The notes under the pieces: model-generated
The model's input: only the letters and a program-made list of their open reading frames with translations
What the model was told of the DNA's origin: nothing
Database searches by the model: none
In this document: positions 6,995 to 10,717 of the stretch, in pieces
How positions within the stretch are numbered: the first letter of the stretch is position 1
How the letters are laid out: every line of letters begins with the position of its first letter
Made by a program: the position numbers and the translations under genes
From: Candidatus Goldiibacteriota bacterium
GTDB taxonomy: Bacteria > Oederibacteriota > PGYV01 > DSYL01
Reading direction: 5' to 3'
Assembly: GCA_026418955.1 (NCBI GenBank)
Contig: JAOAAI010000085.1
Location: forward strand, 1-10,717
Length of the DNA stretch: 10,717 nucleotides

Positions 6995-7956
6995 CAGACA
7001 ATTCCAGCGCTTAAAATATCATGAAGATGAATTATACCTTTTAGCCTTTTATTCTTATCAGGAATAAGCAAAACAGTTATTTTATTTTTCTCCATCATAG
7101 AAAGCGCATCCACAACAAGTGCATCTTCTTTTATAATTTTTGGGTTTTTTATCATTATTGAAGACATCTTTAAAGAAAATGGATTTTCATTTTTTTCTAT
7201 TAGACGTCTTAAATCGCCATCGGTGAATATGCCACACAATTTATTTTTTTCATCAATAACAGCAAGACATCCAAATCTTTTCTTCGTCATTATAAGAAGT
7301 GCTTTTTTTAATATCGTATTCTTTTTTACAACAGGTAATTCATCTCCTGTATGCATTATATCTTTTACTTTTAAAGTTAGTTTTTTGCCCAGCACTCCTC
7401 CTGGATGAAGTTTTGCAAAGTCCTCTTTTTTAAACTTTTTAATTTTCAAAAGAGCAATTGCAAGCGCATCACCAATTGCAAGCTGAACTATTGAAGAAGC
7501 AGTAGGCGCAAGCCCCATGGGACACGCTTCTTCTTTTACATATGAATCAATCACACAATTAGCATTTTTGGAAAGTGTGGAATTTTTATTACCAGTTATA
7601 GCAATAATAGGTATCTTTAAATCCTTTATGGATGGAAGCAAATCAGTTATTTCCTCGGTTTCACCACTTTGAGAAATAATTATTACAACATCTTTTTTTC
7701 TTATAACTCCTATATCACCATGTGCTGCTTCTACAGGATGTAAATATATGGAAGGAGTTCCTGTAGATGATAAAGTTGCTGAGATTTTTTGTCCTATTAT
7801 ACCTGATTTACCAAGGCCAATTATAATTACTTTACCTTTGCATTTTTTTAAAATATTCACAGCAAAAACAAAATTATCTTTTATCGTCTTTTTCAAATAT
7901 GAAAGTGCATCTATTTCAATATCTAAAACTTCTTTTGCTATTTTTTTCACATCCAT
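6994..7956 (-). CDS. kdsD: D-arabinose-5-phosphate isomerase (SIS + two CBS domains)
   Basis: Cytoplasmic isomerase converting ribulose-5-phosphate to arabinose-5-phosphate, the first committed precursor of Kdo. The 320 residues show the standard architecture: SIS domain about 30-180, then CBS domains about 198-255 and 262-320. Conserved pieces include GKVIIIGLGKSGIIGQKISA (41-60), HPVEAAHGDIG with His79 (73-83), ISQSGETEEI (94-103), CPMGLAPTASS (145-155) and KLHPGGVLGK (182-191). CBS signatures are GIFTDGDLRR (242-251) and KGIIHLHDIL (306-315). The symbol kdsD is used in the general sense; kpsF and gutQ paralogues cannot be excluded by sequence alone, but the kdsC neighbour favours the LPS enzyme. 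Start ATG at 7956 has AAGG-type complementarity (GAAGG) overlapping the TGA stop of the preceding gene, so the genes are coupled. kdsA, kdsB and waaA are not in the window. Confidence 0.95.
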   Translation of the reverse strand: MDVKKIAKEVLDIEIDALSYLKKTIKDNFVFAVNILKKCKGKVIIIGLGKSGIIGQKISATLSSTGTPSIYLHPVEAAHGDIGVIRKKDVVIIISQSGETEEITDLLPSIKDLKIPIIAITGNKNSTLSKNANCVIDSYVKEEACPMGLAPTASSIVQLAIGDALAIALLKIKKFKKEDFAKLHPGGVLGKKLTLKVKDIMHTGDELPVVKKNTILKKALLIMTKKRFGCLAVIDEKNKLCGIFTDGDLRRLIEKNENPFSLKMSSIMIKNPKIIKEDALVVDALSMMEKNKITVLLIPDKNKRLKGIIHLHDILSAGIV

Positions 7957-7968
7957 ATTATAAAACCT

Positions 7969-8703
7969 TCATACTTTGTCTTCTATATACCATATTCTGG
8001 CACAATTTTCGCATGCAATTATTTCTTTACATTTTTTTACATCTATTACCGCCTGGGCACGAACTGTCATTTTACACCCCCCACATATTGCATTATCCTT
8101 TCCTTGTATTTCAATAGGTGCTAAAGCTATGCCACCTTTATTTTTTCTAATTTTTTCATAACGCTCATACCAATTTTTGTTTACTTTCTTTGCCATTTCT
8201 TCTCTTTTGATATTTTCTTGATTTATTAAATTTTCTTTTTCTAATATGTGCTTCTTGTAATCAGAAATTATATTATTAATTCTTTCCTCTTCTTGCTTCA
8301 CTATTTTTTCCTGTTCCTTCAACCATTTATTTATCTCTTCCTCTTCTTCCATTATGGCAATAATTTTTTCTTCTAAAATTTGTATATCTTTTTTTATAGC
8401 TAATATTTCTTCTTGTAATACTTTATATGCCTCATTTGTTTTTATCATAGATGTCTGTTCTTCTTTCTTTTTTATATCCTGTTCTTTTGCCTTTATTTCC
8501 AATTCAAGCATATTTCTCTTTTTTCTTGTATCATCAAGTTTTTTCTTTTTATTTTCAAATTCTAGCCTATTGTTTTCTATTTGTTTTTGATTTTCTATTA
8601 TTTTTGCCTCCAATTCCCGCTTTTCGCTTTCCAGGTTTAAAATAATAACGTCAACTTTTTGCAACTCAATAAGTTCTGAAAGTATTTGTTTCACATCTTC
8701 CAT
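7969..8703 (-). CDS. coiled-coil protein with C-terminal C4 zinc ribbon
   Basis: Member of the widespread bacterial coiled-coil/zinc-ribbon family (formerly DUF164, zf-RING_7 domain). Of 244 residues, about 8-180 are a long antiparallel-type coiled coil rich in Glu, Lys and Ile, including the family's KTNEAYKVLQEEI loop (88-100). The C-terminus holds the ribbon: C207-GG-C210 and C231-EN-C234, followed by RIWYIED. Family members are proposed to bind nucleic acid or act in protein or RNA quality control, and the Chlamydia homologue has been linked to late-stage regulation, but the molecular role is not settled, so I give no gene symbol. No signal peptide is seen, so it is cytoplasmic. ATG at 8703 has AGGAGG 9 nt upstream (8718-8713). 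It is the first gene of the Kdo/LPS run, with kdsD starting 12 nt beyond its stop. Confidence 0.88.
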   Translation of the reverse strand: MEDVKQILSELIELQKVDVIILNLESEKRELEAKIIENQKQIENNRLEFENKKKKLDDTRKKRNMLELEIKAKEQDIKKKEEQTSMIKTNEAYKVLQEEILAIKKDIQILEEKIIAIMEEEEEINKWLKEQEKIVKQEEERINNIISDYKKHILEKENLINQENIKREEMAKKVNKNWYERYEKIRKNKGGIALAPIEIQGKDNAICGGCKMTVRAQAVIDVKKCKEIIACENCARIWYIEDKV

Positions 8704-8860
8704 TTCAAAAGGCCTCCTATGTTTGTAAATTTTCAGTTTTTGATTGTCAATTATTAATTAAAATAACTGATTCACAATTATAATTTCAATTAATCAAAAA
8801 TATATCATGATCAATTTAGATTTTCGATTTTCTAATTTCTAAATTTAGGTGTATAAATAA
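8704..8860. other. non-coding leader region of the LPS operon
   Basis: About 157 very AT-rich bases between the terminator of the glycosyltransferase gene and the zinc-ribbon gene, where the promoter of the LPS run is expected. A perfect -35-like TTGACA occurs at 8750-8745, with TACAAA 17 nt downstream (8727-8722), but that would place the start of transcription inside the AGGAGG at 8718-8713. A TATAAT-like hexamer further upstream lacks a good -35 partner. No single promoter can be chosen. The region also holds copy 2 of the AT-rich repeat. Confidence 0.5.
8813..8841. repeat. AT-rich dispersed repeat, copy 2 of 2 in the window
   Basis: This 29-nt stretch matches 5541-5568 in the same orientation with one gap and three mismatches. 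It lies about 20 nt from the terminator hairpin, in the leader of the LPS operon. Confidence 0.4.
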
Positions 8861-8896
8861 AAAACGCCGCATTGTCTTTCGACATTGCGGCGTTTT
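8861..8896 (-). terminator. intrinsic terminator of the glycosyltransferase gene
   Basis: On the minus strand a perfect 16-bp stem (AAAACGCCGCAATGTC with its complement) closes on a GAAA tetraloop and is followed by TTTTTTATTTATAC. It starts 15 nt after the TAA stop of the glycosyltransferase gene. The stem is by far the most GC-rich element of this gap. Because the stem also ends in A/T runs on the other strand it could work both ways, but no plus-strand gene is seen here. Confidence 0.93.
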
Positions 8897-8910
8897 ACCC
8901 ATTAGTTTTA

Positions 8911-10059
8911 TTATCCTTCTATATTTATGGCACCAAATTTAAACATACCTACGATGCCACCTTTTATAAAATTCCATTTAGACATGTAATGTATCCACAT
9001 AAATTTAAATAACTTACTTTTTGGTTTCATTTTAAAAACAGGTAGGAAAAATTTAATTGTAAAAAACAACCATAAAGTTACTAAAATTATTATAGTTACT
9101 TTTGCAGAAATAATAGCAGTCAAACCACCAGTGAAAAAAATTACGGCAGCTGTAATAACAGCAGCAAAAAAGAAAAGATGCATTAATAAAAAATCACTAA
9201 TATAAATTATACCAGGAATAAAAAATGGTATTGAAAAGCTAAAACCACCGAAATAATTAAAATAAAATTCCAAAACATTTTTTGCATGTTTTTTAAGTAA
9301 AAGTGGGTGCCCATAACCATAGCCCCATAATTGTTTGAAAAACTGCTGTGGAGTTGCTCTATGCATATGGTCAACTATTGCTGATGGTTGAAAAAATAAT
9401 TTAAAACCTTTTTTAAGTATGCGTAAATTAAAATCAACATCCTCGCCTGTTGATTCATGCCAGAATTCCATACCTATTGCTTCAGCAGCTTTTCTAGATA
9501 CCGCACAGTTTGCTGTTGCAAAAAATGGACAAGTTTGTGAGCCATTAACCTCATGCGGAAGATCTTTTTTTATGGATGGATAATATCCACCATTTTTCAT
9601 TCCAACCCTGTTTCCTATTGTTAAAAACAAACTCTGCTCACAGTATGCTTCTGTTTCATTATTAGCATCTGTCCGTAAAGTATATATCTCACCACCAACC
9701 ATTCCAATCTCTGGATCTTTCATAAATGGTTCTAACATTTTCTCTATCCAGTCTCTATGTGGGGCACAATCGCCGTCTGTAAAAAATATATATTCACCTT
9801 TTGCAATTTTTAAAGCAGCATTTCGTGCATGCCCAGGTGATTTTGAATCTGGAACATTTACAATTTTAATAAAATCATATTTTTCTTGCCATTTTTTTAT
9901 TATTTCTATCGTTTTATCCGTTGAGCCACCATCAGCAAATATTATCTCCCATTTATCCCGTGGATATTCAACATTTAAAAGATACTGTATTGTTGTATCA
10001 ATTGTTCTTTCTGCATTTCTAACAGGTAAAATAACTGTTATAAACGGTTTATCTGCCAT
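8911..10059 (-). CDS. membrane-anchored family 2 glycosyltransferase
   Basis: GT-A fold glycosyltransferase (GT2) acting at the cytoplasmic face of the inner membrane; donor and acceptor unknown. For the 382-residue form: ITVILPVRNAERTI (7-20) is the nucleotide-binding start, FADGGSTDKT (41-50) follows, TDGDC (94-98) contains the metal-binding DxD-type motif, and GEDVDFNLRILKKG (205-218) is the catalytic ED segment, followed by the Q-rich acceptor loop PQQFFKQLWGYGYG. About 265-345 holds three or four hydrophobic helices, then a basic C-terminal tail. I chose the ATG at 10059 because AGGAGG sits 7 nt upstream. The longer frame from 10107 would begin ahead of the probable transcription start and adds 16 residues with no family match. 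It has its own promoter and terminator, so it is a single-gene unit next to the LPS operon. A role in surface glycan synthesis is inference. Confidence 0.92.
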   Translation of the reverse strand: MADKPFITVILPVRNAERTIDTTIQYLLNVEYPRDKWEIIFADGGSTDKTIEIIKKWQEKYDFIKIVNVPDSKSPGHARNAALKIAKGEYIFFTDGDCAPHRDWIEKMLEPFMKDPEIGMVGGEIYTLRTDANNETEAYCEQSLFLTIGNRVGMKNGGYYPSIKKDLPHEVNGSQTCPFFATANCAVSRKAAEAIGMEFWHESTGEDVDFNLRILKKGFKLFFQPSAIVDHMHRATPQQFFKQLWGYGYGHPLLLKKHAKNVLEFYFNYFGGFSFSIPFFIPGIIYISDFLLMHLFFFAAVITAAVIFFTGGLTAIISAKVTIIILVTLWLFFTIKFFLPVFKMKPKSKLFKFMWIHYMSKWNFIKGGIVGMFKFGAINIEG

Positions 10060-10066
10060 ATAAAAT

Positions 10067-10072
10067 CCTCCT
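10067..10072 (-). promoter_or_regulatory. ribosome binding site deciding the glycosyltransferase start
   Basis: AGGAGG 7 nt upstream of the ATG at 10059-10057. It rules in favour of this start over the in-frame ATG at 10107, which lies next to the -10 box. Confidence 0.9.
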
Positions 10073-10108
10073 TTTTGTCTAAAATATACAAAAAACAACG
10101 CAGACAAG

Positions 10109-10137
10109 ATTATATGAAATTAAACAGAGTTTTTCAA
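10109..10137 (-). promoter_or_regulatory. sigma70-type promoter of the glycosyltransferase gene
   Basis: TTGAAA (-35, 10137-10132), a 17-nt spacer, and a perfect TATAAT (-10, 10114-10109). Transcription would begin near 10102, leaving a leader of about 40 nt before the ATG at 10059. This is the best promoter match in the window. Confidence 0.8.
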
Positions 10138-10147
10138 GTGGTATTTT

Positions 10148-10257
10148 TAAAAAGAATGTTCAGAAAGCGTTCAAAAATAGTTTTAACATAATTCAAAAAT
10201 AGTTTTGACATATTAACTACTTTGGAACAACTTATTAACTATTTAAGAATGCTTTAA
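10148..10257. repeat. imperfect 22-bp (2 x 11) tandem repeats upstream of the promoter
   Basis: The 21-bp word at 10170-10190 recurs at 10192-10212 with one mismatch, a period of 22. The next two 22-bp units (10214 and 10236) both begin TAACTA and share about 14 of 22 bases. Within these units an 11-bp sub-period shows, for example TAACTACTTTG, GAACAACTTAT, TAACTATTTAA, GAATGCTTTAA. A-tracts recur about every two helical turns. Non-coding; it starts about 10 nt upstream of the -35 box. Confidence 0.6.
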
Positions 10258-10272
10258 TTTATACATTAATTA

Positions 10273-10355
10273 AAACATCTTTAGCAAACGTCAGTAACGA
10301 ACACCTTTTGCGAACATCAGTAGTGAACATCTGCAACGAACATCATTAGTGGACA
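10273..10355. repeat. array of about six imperfect 13-bp tandem repeats
   Basis: Consecutive 13-mers start at 10273, 10286, 10299, 10312, 10325 and 10338: AAACATCTTTAGC, AAACGTCAGTAAC, GAACACCTTTTGC, GAACATCAGTAGT, GAACATCTGCAAC, GAACATCATTAGT, then a partial GGACAT that runs up to the stop codon of the upstream gene. The consensus is about GAACATCAGTARY. Thirteen is not a multiple of three and the array follows a TAA, so it is not coding. It lies between the end of the YPNPF-domain gene and the 11/22-bp repeats. Confidence 0.75.
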
Positions 10356-10717
10356 TTATTTTAGTATCACCAACTCTTCTGCTCTTGTCCGTAGTTTTTC
10401 ACCACCCTGCGACTTAAAAATAAGATAATAATAGTAAATTCCATTTGCCATGTATTTAAACATCTTTGATTCTATTTTTACTGTGTTATAAACACCTGCT
10501 GCGAAATTTTCTACTATATTTATCTCTTTTACCTTCCTGAATGAAGTTGTAAAAATTAACATTGTTACCTGGACACAATTCTGTGTTGATATAAACCTGA
10601 TACTTAATTCACGCCAGGGAGTTGGTTTGAAAGGATTCGGATAAACTAAAATTTCATCAACTGAGAATTCTTCTTTTGTTGGTTCTGGGGTGGGTGTATA
10701 TGTATTTGATACAGTAT
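10356..10717 (-). CDS. C-terminal end of a large exported protein with a YPNPF (FlgD/T9SS-like) domain
   Basis: The reading frame is open across the right window edge, so only the last 119 residues are seen, ending in TAA at 10358-10356. It starts with a Thr/Pro-rich linker (TYTPTPEPT, visible residues 5-13), then VDEILVYPNPFKP (19-31), and ends in a beta-sandwich pattern with KYMANGIYYYYLIFKSQGG (87-105) and a final LVILK strand. This is the familiar C-terminal module of long secreted or surface proteins in Bacteroidetes-like and many candidate-phylum bacteria, related to the FlgD Ig-like domain and to type IX secretion sorting domains. The short linker and missing front mean the main domain of the protein is unknown. 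The internal ATG at 10562 is not a start: the domain continues upstream of it in frame. No terminator hairpin is evident after the stop. Confidence 0.85.
   Translation of the reverse strand, partial: TVSNTYTPTPEPTKEEFSVDEILVYPNPFKPTPWRELSIRFISTQNCVQVTMLIFTTSFRKVKEINIVENFAAGVYNTVKIESKMFKYMANGIYYYYLIFKSQGGEKLRTRAEELVILK

Noticed and set aside
8722..8750. TTGACA...TACAAA as the promoter of the LPS operon
   Set aside because: The -35 is perfect, but the -10 is poor and transcription would begin within the ribosome binding site of the first gene; kept only as a remark on the leader region.
10060..10107. 16-residue N-terminal extension of the glycosyltransferase
   Set aside because: It would start just downstream of the -10 box and ahead of the likely transcription start, has no ribosome binding site, and adds nothing family-like; the ATG at 10059 has an AGGAGG.
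10273..10355. CRISPR array
   Set aside because: The 13-bp units follow each other directly with no spacers and vary in sequence; there are no cas genes.
10356..10562. Stand-alone 68-residue gene starting at the ATG at 10562
   Set aside because: The frame stays open upstream to the window edge and encodes the linker and YPNPF motif, so the ATG is internal to a larger gene.

Overview
The window is AT-rich bacterial DNA in which every gene I can support lies on the minus strand, so transcription runs from high to low coordinates. Genes are tightly packed, with 1-20 nt overlaps, TGA, TAA and TAG all used as stops, and clear AGGAGG-type ribosome binding sites. A Kdo pathway, a lipid A acyltransferase and an Lpt export module mark a diderm (LPS-bearing) bacterium. 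The base composition, the C-terminal YPNPF-type domain and a TPR-SpoIID fusion would suit one of the poorly cultivated diderm lineages, but the sequence alone does not let me name a phylum.

Layout in transcription order. (1) 10717-10356 is the C-terminal end of a large, probably exported protein with a Thr/Pro linker and a FlgD/T9SS-like YPNPF domain. (2) 10355-10060 is a 296-nt non-coding stretch holding imperfect 13-bp and 11/22-bp tandem repeats, followed by a strong sigma70-type promoter. (3) 10059-8911 encodes a membrane-anchored family 2 glycosyltransferase, closed by a perfect 16-bp-stem terminator at 8896-8861. (4) 8703-1 is a long gene run: coiled-coil zinc-ribbon protein, kdsD, kdsC, an LpxL-type acyltransferase, lptC, lptA, lptB, a TPR-SpoIID protein, then after a 130-nt gap a class I mannose-6-phosphate isomerase and the N-terminal end of an M16 metallopeptidase.

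The central cluster is a compact envelope operon. KdsD makes arabinose-5-phosphate for Kdo, KdsC dephosphorylates Kdo-8-phosphate, the LpxL homologue acylates Kdo-lipid A, and LptC/LptA/LptB are the bridge and ATPase parts of the LPS export machine. The SpoIID-like protein, joined to lptB by an ATGA overlap, points to coupled peptidoglycan remodelling. ManA may feed mannose sugars to polysaccharide.

The most notable observation is that the LpxL-type acyltransferase carries a single in-frame TAA at codon 90. The reading frame, length and motifs on both sides of it are otherwise intact, so it is a recent nonsense mutation, a sequence error, or something stranger. Other points of interest are a predicted lipoprotein form of both LptC and LptA, a TTG start for lptB, the phased repeat array upstream of the glycosyltransferase, and a 28-29 bp AT-rich repeat found in two gaps. 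I saw no mobile element, CRISPR array, phage gene, tRNA or rRNA, and no clear sign of a wholly new system.
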